Source of the DNA: Dichetophora obliterata
Lineage: Eukaryota > Arthropoda > Insecta > Diptera > Sciomyzidae
Assembly: GCA_963920525.1 (NCBI GenBank)
Contig: OY986438.1
Coordinates: forward strand, 193,236,962 to 193,300,961
Direction of reading: 5' to 3'
DNA: 64,000 nucleotides
A model generated the notes under the pieces. The model saw only the letters and a list, made by a program, of their open reading frames with translations, searched no databases and was not told the origin of the DNA. Positions 12,501 to 23,577 of the stretch are shown piece by piece. How positions within the stretch are numbered: the first letter of the stretch is position 1; every line of letters begins with the position of its first letter. The position numbers and the translations under genes were made by a program.

Positions 12501-12988
12501 GGCCTTTTCCACACTTGGTCAACGCAATTCCAACACAACTTCAACGCAACAGCGAAAAAGTTGAAAAGCAATGCAACTATAAACCGAATGCTTTCAGACT
12601 TGCTTCAAAAGTCATGCAACATATAATAATTGTTATTATATAATAACTCATGTTTTTCGACTTCTTGCACTAATTTAATATTTAACACTTGCTCATTCAT
12701 CTTTCCAATTATTTCTTCTTCTTTTAGATTCTATTAGGAACTAATTAATTAGCTTATTCACCTTGATTAATATAAAGCCTACTGCACTACAAATACTTGA
12801 ATTCACAAAATAAACAAACTGATGCAACACGTCGCCGATGAAAATTGCGGAAAGCCGCGTTGCGTTGAACAGGTTGAGAACGTGTCGAAAACTTGTTGCG
12901 TGTAAGTTGCTGAATCTGAAGGTTCCGGTATAAATACACAGGCTAGCAACTGCAGTTGGAGTTGCGTTGACCAAGTGTGGAAAAGGCC
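12501..12988. mobile_element. PIF/Harbinger-like MITE with TAA target duplication
   Basis: Inverted ends GGCCTTTTCCACACTTGGTC (left) and its mirror at the right, matching for about 30 bases. TAA flanks both ends (12498-12500, 12989-12991). TIRs starting GG with a 3-bp TAA duplication are characteristic of this superfamily. Removing it and one TAA restores the host RTE reading frame (AAK-ERYKENRREE). Confidence 0.88.
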
Positions 12989-14599
12989 TAAGGAGCGATA
13001 CAAAGAGAATAGGAGAGAAGAGAGACGTATTTTTGGGTGGAAAAAACAGGCAGAAAAGCGCGAGCAGGAGAAGATTGAGATATAACAGGGTGACAGGTAT
13101 GAGGCCCAAAAATTTTTCGAAAAAATAAAACGCCTTGCCGATGGTTTCAAAACCGGGGCTCTTCTTGCAAGGATAAAAACGGGAATCTAGAGATCTACAG
13201 ATGTCCAGAGTACACTGACGTTATGGAAGGAACACTTCTCTTAGCTTCTAAATGGCGACGCTGACAACAATCCCGTCAGTAGAGATGATATTCCGGAAAC
13301 CCCAATTACGGATGATAGCGTCGAGGTTCCGTTGCCCGACTATGATGAAGTTCTGACAGCTATAGCTCGGCTTAAAAATAACAAAGCCGCGGGAGCTGAT
13401 GGCTTACCTGCTGAGCTGTTTAAGAACGGAGGCGAAGCTCTACTTAAATGCATTCACGAGCTTCTATGCAGAATATGGTATTCCGAACGATTGGAATCTC
13501 AGTGTGCTCTGCCTAATCCACAAGAAAGGCGATTCCACTATCTGTGCCAATTACCGTGGGTTAAGCCTTCTTAATATCGCATATAAGGTCCTGTCGAGTG
13601 TTTTATGGGTAAGATTGAAACCCATTGTAAACGAACTGATCGGACCTTATCAGTGTGGCTTCAGACCTGGAAAGTCCACCATCGACCAGATTTTCACGCT
13701 ATAACAAATCTTGGAGAAGACTCAAGAAAAACAAGTCGACACCCACCATCTTTTTGTCGACTACAAAGTCGCCTTCGACAGCCCAATAAGGAAGCACCTG
13801 TACTCCACCATGTCTGAATTTGGTATTCCTGCAAAACTAATACGACTTTGCAGGATGACACTGAGCAACACCAGCAGCGCAGTTAAAATCGGGAAGGAAC
13901 TCTCCCCTACATTTATTACCAAACGAGGTTTCAGACAAGGTGATTCCTTATCGTGCGAATTTTTCAACCTAATGATGAAAAAGATAATCCCAGCTGCTGA
14001 TCTGAGACGTAGTGGCACAATATTCTACAAGAGTGTTATGCTGCTTGCGTATGCTGATGACATCGATATCATTGCATTTTCTAGATTAGAAAGAGAGTCA
14101 AGTCGAATGGGTCTGGCAGTGAATGTAGATAAGACGAAGTACTTGGTGTCAACAAACAAACAGTCCCAGCGTCTGTGAACCCACGCTACCGTTGACAATA
14201 CCTCCTTCGAGGTTGTGAAGAACTTCGTTTATCTGGGATCCAGCATTAACTCAACCACGACATCAGCATTGAGATCAAACGAAGAACAACTCTTGCCAAC
14301 AGGTGTTACTTTGGGCTCAGTAGGTAATTGAGAAGCAGAGATCTCTCTCGACGAATGAAAATCACGCTCTATAAATCGCTCATCATGGCCGTCCTACTTT
14401 ATGCATCACAAACCTGGACGCTGAGCAGTTCAGATGAAAAGACTTTAGGAGCATTCGAGAGAAAGATTCTTCGTAAGATCTACGGACCAATCTGCGTCAA
14501 TGGCGAGTACCAAATACGGTGGAATGATGATCTGTATGAGCTGTACGCTGACATCGACATAGGCAAGCGCATTATAATCGAGCGGCTTCGCTGTCTAAG

Positions 14600-14750
14600 G
14601 CAGCCCGCATAGTAAACGCCGAAGCAGGCAGGCAGACAGGCAGGCCCTGCGAAGAAACGAGATAGAAATAACTTTTTTCTCTCTTGTTCACATAGTTTTC
14701 CTGTGCCTGTCTGCCTGCCTGCCTGCTTCGGCGCTTACTCTGCGGGCAAC
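14600..14750. mobile_element. 151-bp palindromic MITE with 5-bp CTAAG duplication
   Basis: Arms contain CCCGCATAGTAAACGCCGAA and the mirrored CGGCGCTTACTCTGCGGG with (CAGG/CAGA)n stretches. CTAAG flanks both sides (14595-14599, 14751-14755). Excision with one CTAAG rejoins the RTE frame as RLRCLSHVQRM, the expected family motif. Confidence 0.85.
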
Positions 14751-15289
14751 CTAAGTCATGTTCAGCGCATGAAAGACGATGCTCCAGTGAAGAAAACATT
14801 CGATTCGGTACCCAGCGGCGGTCAACGCAGAAGAGGACGACCGCATCTTCGTTGGAAAGACCAAGTAGAGGACAACCTGACGAAGCTTGGAATTTCCAAC
14901 TGGCGCACTGTGGTCTGGCCCTTGGCCAAAAATAAAAAACTTAAAGTCAAAATTCTGGCTAGAACTGTGGCAACACTATTTCATAATAGATATAGCTTTT
15001 TCAAATAACTTTTGTTTCTGCTTTATTCCACCTGTCCTCTTTAAGAATAGCTGCAAAAGGCAGAGCATGAAAATAATTTTGTTTCGCAGCATGAGTAACT
15101 GTCAAGTGAAGTTCCAAAATAAAACGTAAAAACCTCTTTAAAAAAGATTGCTTGAACAATTTTAAATTTGCCTGCTATGAATTTTAAATTTTCAGGATCT
15201 AAGAGAGGTCCTTGAATCCTTTTGCAGATTTTAACCAAATTTTAGAAATTGGTGTCATTTAAAGAGATTGTAAGATGTGCCAAATATTA

Positions 15290-15455
15290 TTCACCTAAGA
15301 TAGCTCCTTCTATTTGTGGCCGCTCTTTGTATGAAACAGCGACCACTGTGTGGCGCCATCAAGCGAAAGACAAATAGCTGGCGCAAATTCTTAGATGAGG
15401 CCAAGACCGACATAGGGTTGTAGCGCCAACTAAGTAAGTAAGTAATGATATGCTT
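15290..15455 (+). mobile_element. 3' end of an RTE-like element
   Basis: Encodes a C-terminus reading KFLDEAKTDIGL before a stop at 15413, then (TAAG)n ending near 15445. This protein end and tetranucleotide tail are typical of RTE-like elements. It may be the true 3' end of the 11290-15010 copy, separated by about 280 bp of unexplained sequence. Confidence 0.6.
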
Positions 15456-15988
15456 AACAAAAGTATGTAACGCACAGATTTTGAGAATTTTTGCTTTGAA
15501 ACTTAGTACCATGAGCGCCAATTTCACTACTTTTAAGAAATGTTTATGGCAAAAGTCTTAATTGTGCACTCAAAATTGTATCAAAAGCTAAATTCCAATC
15601 AAAAGTTAGACTCGTACTTTGCAAATAGAACGAATTTAATTTCCTCCCAAAAGTACGTATTTAACTTTTTGCAGAGTACGAATTTAACTTTTTGCGGATC
15701 AAAAGTTTTGGTTTGAGTCTTCGCTAAGTTAGAGTCGGATTGACGAATTTATATTCACCCACTTTAAATAAAATACAATCATTGTTAGAGTACACTCTCA
15801 ATATATTGTACTTCCGACATACATCCTTTTTCACTAATACTAAAGTAAAATCGATTTTTTCAAACTCGAACACCAGACTTCACCCTTAATTTAACTCAGA
15901 ACACTTACTCGTACTTTAATAAATTTGAACATGATATTTTTATTTAAAATCCTTGAGAAAATTGGGTATTATCTTTAGATCTTCCTTT
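15456..15988. other. Intergenic with a 23-bp tandem duplication
   Basis: Around 15651-15696 the unit GTACGAATTTAACTTTTTGC occurs twice in tandem. No gene seen. Confidence 0.5.
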
Positions 15989-15989
15989 A

Positions 15990-16210
15990 GCCCGATTATG
16001 AATAATTTTTCCCGGGGCATCGGAAAAGGGAGTATTCATTTTTAAGATAGCAAATAAAGACATCACATTTTTTTTTGTTTACACTCATGACTATTAACGG
16101 TTGAGGATTTAATTTAAAAATTTTTAATTTAATTTGTATTAAAAATTTCCAAAATGTTCTTAAACTCTATCCTGAAAATGAAAACGCCCTTTTCCGATAT
16201 TTGTCTTAAA
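15990..16210. mobile_element. Truncated copy of the AGCCCGATTCTGAA MITE
   Basis: Left arm AGCCCGATTATGAATAATTT followed by CCCGGGGCATCGGAAAAGGG. The right arm is present only internally (GCCCTTTTCCGATA near 16190). Same family as the complete copy at 62982-63199. Confidence 0.7.
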
Positions 16211-17674
16211 TAACATTCATTAATTTAGTTATGCGAAAAATAGTACTTACAAATACAGAAGCCTATCTTAAAATCAATACATAACATTTATATCTTTTAT
16301 ATAAACAAATAAGCCATACAGAACAAAAACTTCAAATACATAGCTGCGCTGTGTATTACAGATGGAATGGTAACCGTAATCATAGATGACAGGAAAAAAC
16401 TATTTAACCACATCACTTATGCACTGACTCCCACACTAAAGACCATGCTGTCGCAACATTCAACAACTCCTGAAACATTAGAAGAATTTCCGTTGAACTG
16501 CGAATAACAGCAGACAACAAAAAAATGTGTATCAAAACAAAAGCCAGCTCCTTGAGCTACAAATTGCCACACAATGAAACAAATGACAACAACTAAATCC
16601 AAAGTGTTCGCATTTAATCTATGAAGAATCTAGTGGATCGATGCACTCGACAGTCAAAGAGCTTGCTGTGTATGTCTGTCGTCTGTACGTAAAACTTGTC
16701 GCCTTTATTTAACGTAGTGCCGACACACACTTGAGCGTTTGTCTGTCTGTTAGCCAGCAGATACGCAGATACTTATGTAGCTAAATTGAATAATGTGTTT
16801 TTAAGTGATGCTTAGACGCATTCTTCAGCAAATTGATCAATTGTTATAGTTGTGTGTCTGTCCTACTATCCGTTCGTTCGTTCGTTCGTTCGTTTTTATA
16901 TTTTAAACTCTGCTCTTGTCTTGACTGCATTTTAATATATAAGTAGGTATAGATGGTGGCAATCTTACAGATACCGCTGCTGTGGATATCTATCTATCTA
17001 TCTATCTATATATATATATCTCAGTGCTGCATTCAGTTTGGAAATTAGAAACCTCGATCATTAAGCAGAGATCCCTGAGTGTAGATTACGATGCATTCCT
17101 GACTCAATTGTAGGATGCTGACGGCTACTTTGCTACTCCTAACAGTGTAATTTGCATCTTTCTATCTTGTATTGCTAGCAACTTGTGTGAGTTCAACAAT
17201 CTTTAATTTACCAGCTTCTGCAGAAAATAATTCTTTACTCCTCTTTAAATGTAGAGAATGGCTTTTCTTACGAGTGGAATTCTACTTGACCGTTGTAATA
17301 AAAAACATGCTTTATTCCTTAATTGCTCAAAACTTCATCTACAACTAACGTTGTTGGTGAAGATGTTGTTAATTTGTTCATTGTTCGAAATAATTTTTAT
17401 TGCTAATGGCAGTGATTAGCAATTAACTCAGGGTTGGATTAACTTCTGCATTGCTTTTTTAAATAAAAAAAAATTATATTTATGCTTATTATACGATTGC
17501 TTTTAATCTTTTTTCTGCATAGTGCAGCAAAAATTGAGCACATCACAGCACAAGTTTCAAATTTCTGAGCAGCATTTATTTCAGACATAGCTTTACAAGA
17601 AAATCATACCACAAAATAAGAAATCTTTCTCCAAAAGATATTGAATTTGAGCCAAGCTTAAGTTTTTTGGGGCA
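16211..17674. other. Intergenic with microsatellites
   Basis: Contains (CGTT)n at 16869-16893 and (ATCT)n then (AT)n at 16988-17020. At 17520-17560 a segment with ATTGAGCACATC and CAGCAC recurs near 46330-46360. No coding signal. Confidence 0.5.
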
Positions 17675-17682
17675 CTTTAAAT

Positions 17683-18610
17683 CAGAGACCAAAAATAACA
17701 GGTATTTCCGAAATTTCCATTCAAAAAGTCAAAAAGCTTAGGAATAATATTTTTTAATGATTTTAATTTTTCTGATTTTTTTTTAAAAAGTCAATAAAAA
17801 ATCGTTATTTTTTGACCAATTTTATTTCGATCAAAAGTAAAAGTTAAAATTTGACTTTTATTTTTTTGATCATATATAAAAGTTAAAATTTAACTTTTAT
17901 TTTTTCGATAAAAAGTAAAAGTCATATTTTCATTCCTATATCATATGCTTGTAGTCACTGTCTCAGTCGTTTGAGAATTGAATGCAATGATAAGCAAATA
18001 AGCGATGTTATTTAAATAACGATGTACAATATGAAGATCGATAGTAATTTTTTTTCTCTTTGTAAAAATGTTACGAAAGGCGTAAAGGAATAATAACTAT
18101 TAAATTATATGATAAATTTAATTACATACATAGTTAAAATTAATTATTAATTTAATTATAATTAATTAATAATTAATTAAATAATAATTAATTAATAATT
18201 AATTAAATAATAATTAATAATTAGTTAATAATTAATTAAATAATAATTAAAGTAAATTTTTATTGGTAAGGATCAAAAATAAAAATTATTTCTTAGTTTA
18301 CTAGAACAGTAACTAAGCAGCATATTGATTTTTTATATCGAAAAAATATAAGTAAAATTTTAACATTTATTATTGATCGAAATAACAATAGCAAAATTTT
18401 AACTGTTATTTTTGGTTGAAAAAATAAAAGTCAAATTTTAACTTATATTTTGTGATCAAAACAATATAAGTCAAATTTTAACTTTTATTTTTGATCAAAA
18501 AATAAAAGTTCAATTTTTTTACTTTTATTTTTGACCGAAACAAAATCGGTCAAAAAATAACGATTATTTGTTGACTTTTTGGAAAAAAATCATAACTGTT
18601 TCGGTCCCTG
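17683..18610. mobile_element. hAT-like MITE with 8-bp target duplication
   Basis: Ends CAGAGACCAAAAATAAC and, reversed, CAGGGACCGAAACAG. Flanks CTTTAAAT (17675-17682) and CTTTAAGT (18611-18618) match 7 of 8. Both subterminal zones contain repeats of AAAAGTYAAATTTTAACTTT with TTTGATCRAA. The middle is an (ATTA/TTAA)-rich simple repeat (18120-18255). No transposase. Confidence 0.85.
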
Positions 18611-18769
18611 CTTTAAGTTGACCTCCGCCAATTTTAGTTATTAAGCAATCCTATCCTGCCTATGTCATTCGTAGCCATTTTTCTAATACATTTTTCGAGT
18701 GTATGATAATCTTCTTATCATAATTATAATTCATGAAAATTTCAATAAAAAAACAATTTTTTTTGTTCT

Positions 18770-19465
18770 AAGTGAGTTTTAGTGAAGATTTCTTGTGTGT
18801 TATTCAAAAACAAAATTTTTTAAGAACTACTAATTACTCTTATTAAATTAATTAAAAAAAAATCACCATAAAATATTAGGAAAACTCATTATTTCTTTTA
18901 ATTTCTTCTAGCTTTTTTTAAGTAGGTTTTCTTCCTACATTCAAACGAGTTTTTGTGGATTTATTGGTTTCTTATATTTTCAAGAAATTTCTTCTTGTTT
19001 TTACGAAGATTTTTTACTTTTGCAATATTTGTCTTATTTTTAAAAAGATTTCATCTGGCAATTAAAAGATTTCTTTGTGATTTAATTAACAAATTTAATT
19101 AAATTACTTTTAAGAAGTTATTAAAAAGGTGTTTCTCTTCTTTTAAAGAAATTTCTCCTGAATTTATTGAGAATACTAAGAAGAATTCATATTATGTTTT
19201 AAAGATGTATTCTTATTTCTCATACGATTTTCTCTTACTTCTAAAAGATATTTTCTTCTTTTTTTTTAAATAATACTTTCTGACAATAACAATATTTCTT
19301 CTTAATTTTATTAAGAAAACTTAAAATAATTTTTCTAAAAATTACAATATCAAAAAAATTCTCCTGTTATTTTTAAAAAAATTCTCTTTAATTTCAATAA
19401 AAAGGTTTTTCTTATTAAAGTTTTTTTTCTTATTTTTAAAATAACTAAGAAGATTTTCTTATTAA
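18770..19465. repeat. Low-complexity TTCTT/AAGAA-rich tract
   Basis: About 700 bp in which variants of TTCTTNNTTTTTAAGAAGATT recur at irregular spacing, giving local self-complementarity. No ends, no gene. Possibly a decayed array. Confidence 0.5.
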
Positions 19466-19478
19466 TATCACAATGTAA

Positions 19479-20200
19479 TACTACGTTGACATACGAGATT
19501 AAAACAAACAAGTTTAAGAAAATTCCCTTTTGTAATCTACACTGCTTACACTAGTGTTAAAGATAACAGGGGTATTCATGGGTTGTTGCGAATTGCAAGA
19601 GTGTGAAAATGCAAGATAATTTGCGCACTAACGCGTAAACATCAATATTGCAACTTAATTATGCAATAAAATTAAATGTCGAATGAACAGTAAATATATT
19701 GCCCCTTATTTCAAAATCATAAAAGTTATTAAAATCTACTTACAAACTAAACCTTTTTAAAGTTTTACCCAGGTGGCAACTACGTTCGAAAACAACCAAA
19801 ACATGAATCATCTGTTTAGCAGCACTGCTTGTGCGTTCTCGCAATTGGTTTGAGCAGTGCGTAATTCAAGAAGAGTTGCAAAATTGCTTCCAATGCGTTT
19901 GTTGTTGGAATGATGCGAAAGTTCGCAGTCTTGCATTTTCGCATCGTCGCAACTGCGTTTCGCATCAACCCGTGAATACCCCTAATTATTTTGACATTTC
20001 GTTGCTTCCTTTCGTTTTGTTTTAGGTTTGGGCTATGTAATGGTGGCGGTTAAGGGCACGTCATGAATTGTGCTTGTTTCAAAGTAAATAGGAACTTGTA
20101 GAGAGTGAGCAAGGAAATAAATTTTGACAAAATCATAGGGTCAAAGCAGGTTGCGTTGTGAAATTATTCAAAACATTTGTTTTTTGGCATGAACACACGT
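19479..20200. mobile_element. First copy of the TACTACGTTTACATA element arm, with a nested MITE
   Basis: Starts TACTACGTTGACATACGAGA, runs through TTGTAATCTACACTG, and resumes after the nested MITE with TTTTGACATTTCGTTGCTTC and AAGGGCACGTCATGAATTG. It is the same unit as 20255-20540 and, inverted, 21575-21836. Confidence 0.75.
19569..19982. mobile_element. GGGGTATTCACGGG MITE, copy 1
   Basis: Ends GGGGTATTCATGGGTTGTTG and, reversed, GGGGTATTCACGGGTTGATG; homology of the arms reaches about 50 bases. Inserted into the arm at 19479-20200; a TAA lies at or near both borders. A second copy sits at 49991-50417. Confidence 0.85.
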
Positions 20201-20254
20201 GACCGAGATTCATTTGATCGCCATCATAACATAGCCCTTATTGACCTACAATAA

Positions 20255-20540
20255 TACTACGTTTACATACGAGATTAAAACAAACAATATTAAGAAAATA
20301 CCCTTTTGTAATCTACACTGTTTACTCTAGTGCGAAAGAGATTATTTTTGACGTTTCTTGTCTTAGTTTTGCTTTGTTTTAGGTTAGGGCTATGTTATGG
20401 TGGCGGTCAAAGGCACGTCATGAATTGTTTTTGTTTCAATGTAAATGGGAACTTTGAGAGAGTGAGCAAGGAAATAAATGTTGACCAAATCATGGGATCA
20501 AAGCAGGTTGCGTTGTGAATTGATTCACAACATTTGTGTT
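20255..20540 (+). repeat. Direct arm of a large inverted repeat
   Basis: About 285 bp, from TACTACGTTTACATACGAG to CACAACATTTGTGTTTTA. It is inverted at 21575-21836, with the AGAAATTCCC MITE and its own insertion between. It also duplicates 19479-20200 once the nested MITE is ignored. Confidence 0.8.
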
Positions 20541-20544
20541 TTAT

Positions 20545-21505
20545 TAAGATATTTTTAAGAAATTCCCAATATTTACAGAATTGCAAACTTTTTTTAGAAG
20601 ATAAGCAAGGAGATTTATTATTTACCTACTTCAGAATGAGGTTAATTTTTCAATGGCTAATACTACGTTTACATAAGAGATTAAATCGAGGTTAAGATTA
20701 ACTTCTAAATCTTGTTGAATTTTATTAGATTAGCCATAGAAAAATTAACCTCATTCCGAAGTAGATTAATAGCTACGTTCTTTTCGCCTTAATATAATCG
20801 CGATAACAAATTTTCTCAAAAGAACGGCAAGAAAAACGACTCATAGAGGGTACTACCGTTGCAGTCAAAATTAAATTCAAGCAAGCAATCATGGTACAGT
20901 AACTATTAGCTGTCATGAGAACGTGTGTCGTTCAAAACTGTTGTGAACTGTTATGGTACCGATAGCTTAGTGAACAATGTTTTTCTCTGAATGTGTTTTA
21001 CTCTGAACGTCAGAAAAAGTGTAAATTATTTCATTTAATTATTAATATTATGCAATTATATAAATAATTTAAGTGCAATTGTTGGCTCCGCTGAATGCGT
21101 CTAATGTGTGTGACACACGCTGTTTCTTTTGATTTCTTTTGTTTAACATTCGATGGTCGCAGCTCGTGAGAAAATCGGTAGCTGTCAGGGCTACCTAATA
21201 GTCATTGTATCAAACAAATAAATAATTCAAAGAATGAAATGACAGGTCAAAAAAATATACAGGTGCGGCACCTGTGTTTCAAATTTTTTAAAGGCTATAT
21301 CTCAATTTTATATGGATAGCAACAATAATCCTATTTGTTATAGGATTATTATTTATTTTTTTTTTGCTTTGCATGTAAAAAAAAATAATCTGGATTATTT
21401 TGAAGCGAATGGAACGCAGCTAATAATAAATCTTCTTGCTTATTTTCTAAAAATAGTTTGCAACTCTGTAAATATTGGTAATTTCCTAAAAACTACAAGT
21501 GGGAA
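20545..21505. mobile_element. Foldback MITE copy A, interrupted
   Basis: Left half has AAGAAATTCCC..TATTTACAGA, GCAAACTTTTTTTAGAAGAT and CTTCAGAATGAGGTTAA; the right half (20690-20770, then 21422-21505) is its mirror. A 649-bp element interrupts it at 20772-21420. Copy B at 21948-22270 is uninterrupted and shows the original arrangement. Confidence 0.8.
20772..21420. mobile_element. Nested 649-bp element with GCTRCGTTC ends
   Basis: Ends GCTACGTTCTTTTCGCC and, reversed, GCTGCGTTCCATTCGC. TAATA lies on both sides (20767-20771 and 21421-21425). Comparing with copy B, removal of element plus one TAATA restores the exact length of the uninterrupted sequence. No open frame of note. Superfamily uncertain. 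Confidence 0.8.
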
Positions 21506-21574
21506 AAACGAAAACTGACTTATTGTAGATCAATAAGCGCTATGTTACGTTGGATGATCCCTGGTCAAGTGTTT

Positions 21575-21836
21575 TTATGCTAAAACACATATGTTGTGAA
21601 TAAATTCACAACGCGACTTGCTTTCATCCCATGATTTGGTAAACTTTATTCGCTTGCTCACATTGAAACAAAAATGGTTCTTAACGTGCCTTTGATCGCC
21701 ACCATAACCTTAAACAAAAGAAAACGATGCAACGAAATGTCAAAATTAATCTCTTAAACACTAGTGTAAACAGTGTAGATTACAAAAGGGAATTTTCTTA
21801 ATCTTTTTTGTTTTAATCTCGTATGTAAACGTAGTA
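21575..21836 (-). repeat. Inverted arm of the large inverted repeat
   Basis: Reverse complement of the unit at 20255-20540, ending GTATGTAAACGTAGTA. The arm pair spans about 1.58 kb in total. Confidence 0.8.
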
Positions 21837-21947
21837 TAATCTAATCAAATTCAACAAGATTCAGGAGTTAATCTCGTCTAGGGCCTTAACTTCGTTTTAC
21901 TCTCTTTATGTAAACGTATTATAAGTCAGTTTTCTTTATTCCCACAT

Positions 21948-22270
21948 GCAGTGTTGTAATTTTCAATAAATTCCGAATATTTACAGAGTTGCAAACTTTT
22001 TTTAGAAGATAAGCAAGGAGATTGATTATTAAACTACTTCAGAATGAGGTTAACTTCTCAATGGCTAATACTGCGTCTACATATAGAGATTAAAACGAGG
22101 TTAAGGCTCTCAACGAGATTAACTCTTAAATCTTGTTGAATTTTATTAGATTAGCCATAGAAAAGTTAACCTCATTCTGAAGTAGTTTAATAAAAAATCT
22201 TATTGCTTATCTTCTAAAAAAGTTTGCAACTCTGTAAATTTTGGGAATTTCTTAAAAACTGCAAGTGTCC
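21948..22270. mobile_element. Foldback MITE copy B (intact)
   Basis: About 320 bp, nearly palindromic. Arms share TTTACAGAGTTGCAAACTTT, AGAAGATAAGCAA and ACTTCAGAATGAGGTTAACTT. The centre contains TACTGCGTCTACATATAGAG, related to the ends of the neighbouring element family. Reference for the interrupted copy A. Confidence 0.8.
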
Positions 22271-23333
22271 CAACCGCAAATTCTATTTTAAAGAGTGCTC
22301 ATAATTGTGGTTTTCAACTATGGAAAAAAAAACACAATACCACTATACCACACAGTTGTGAATACCCTTATTGTTAATAAACACAAAAAAACTTAAATAA
22401 TATTAATGACTAGCAAATTGCATTAATTTCAAGAACAAAAAATATAAAAAAATAAAATACAGAACAGTTTAAGGTATGTAAGGTAAATGTTAAAAAATTT
22501 TTTAGACACCATCTTCATGTTTTTTTGTGTTTAAGGCAAATTACCGTTGAAAAATACTTTTCAAAATGAAATTTTTTTTCTTTTAATTATTTTTAAAGTA
22601 AAACATTAAGCTGATCAACGCGTCTTATTTTTCATTAGAGAATTTTGTTCTGATATTATTAAAAATACTACGCGCTGATGAGAAGCACCGTTCTGATTCA
22701 ATGCTAGTTGTAGAAATAGTTGTACGATAGTCGTAAGCAATTTGTAAGTTTCGATCACGATTACCTTCCCTACAAAACAAAATTATTTCCTAAGTCAGAA
22801 TGACAATTTTTAAATACATTGCTGATTGCCGATGTTGCAAATTCTACGAAAACTTTGCAAAGTATTTGCTTCAGTGATTCACACTCATCGTCCTAACAAT
22901 CTTTTTCAGCCTCAATAAAAGGTTTTTCTAATTCTATATTCAAATCAACTTAAATTGAAATGGTTGCATTTACATGAATATTTTTAATAGAAATTGCTTA
23001 TTTAAAAATCCCGGAATTCTGGAAAGAAAATCCCTGGATTTAAAAAGGCTTAATCGTCCGGGATCCCAGGATTGATTTCCATAGCGAACAAGTTACATAA
23101 CTTAACATGAAAAGCATTCCAATTTTTGAATTATTTTGAATATATTTTTGCTTATACGTTTTTTTTTTATCTTAATTTTAGCATATTTAAAAAAAAACAA
23201 TATAAAATACGAAAAGTTTCTTTTTAAAAACGGCAAGCTCAATTTTGATTTTAGGCCCATGATTTCTTGGGCCAACCTTCTTAGAATTCGTCTAAAGGTA
23301 AATTTTTTGTAATCCATACAAATTGACCCACTC
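22271..23333. other. Intergenic, no gene seen
   Basis: AT-rich. Near 22360 GTGAATACCCTTA resembles one end of the GGGGTATTCAC MITE family. A small palindromic motif with CCCGGAATTCTGG and CCGGGATCCCAGG lies at 23005-23070. Confidence 0.4.
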
Positions 23334-23336
23334 TAA

Positions 23337-23574
23337 GGGCCAATTTTTCAGTGCGAGTTTAAACTTTAGTCAAATTAAACTGAGGTTAACTCACAAAAAT
23401 TGGACGTTTAGGTCGGTTTAGGCAATAAAGAAACACTTTATATTACAATTTTAGTCAATTTAACTTCAACAAATGCTTAAATAGCTGGTTAAACCGAGTT
23501 TAATCGTCCAATTTGGGAGAGTTAACCTCAGTTTAATTTGACTAGAGTTTAAACTCGCACTGAAAAATTGGCCC
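23337..23574. mobile_element. PIF/Harbinger-like MITE with TAA duplication
   Basis: 238 bp. Inverted ends GGGCCAATTTTTCAGTGCGA extend for about 57 bases with few mismatches. TAA flanks at 23334-23336 and 23575-23577. TIR start and duplication fit the superfamily. Confidence 0.9.
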
Positions 23575-23577
23575 TAA

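Larger units (their letters stand above)
11290..15010 (+). pseudogene. Dead RTE/BovB-like non-LTR retrotransposon
   Basis: Endonuclease: 11413-11847 starts MKANKKRRKMIPK and has WTWNVRTLNWEG, ITAIQE and ICAH; it continues past stops to the NIDSDHYLVAAKIRTR block near 12150. Reverse transcriptase: KNNKAAGADGLPAELFKNGG (13374), LCLIHKKGD and CANYRG, GFRPGKSTIDQIF (13655), the catalytic FVDYKVAFD (13756), FRQGDSLSCEFFNL, and an intact YADD at 14049-14060. C-terminus: HVQRMKDDAPVKK, RRRGRPHLRWKDQVE. These motifs match the RTE group. Frameshifts and stops occur at about 11845, 13100, 13570 and 14175, plus a deletion after YADD. Two insertions (12501-12988, 14600-14750) break it. Confidence 0.9.

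Noticed and set aside
18120..18255. AT-rich (ATTA/TTAA)n block as a replication origin or matrix-attachment site
   Set aside because: It is the low-complexity centre of a MITE; sequence alone gives no support for such a role.
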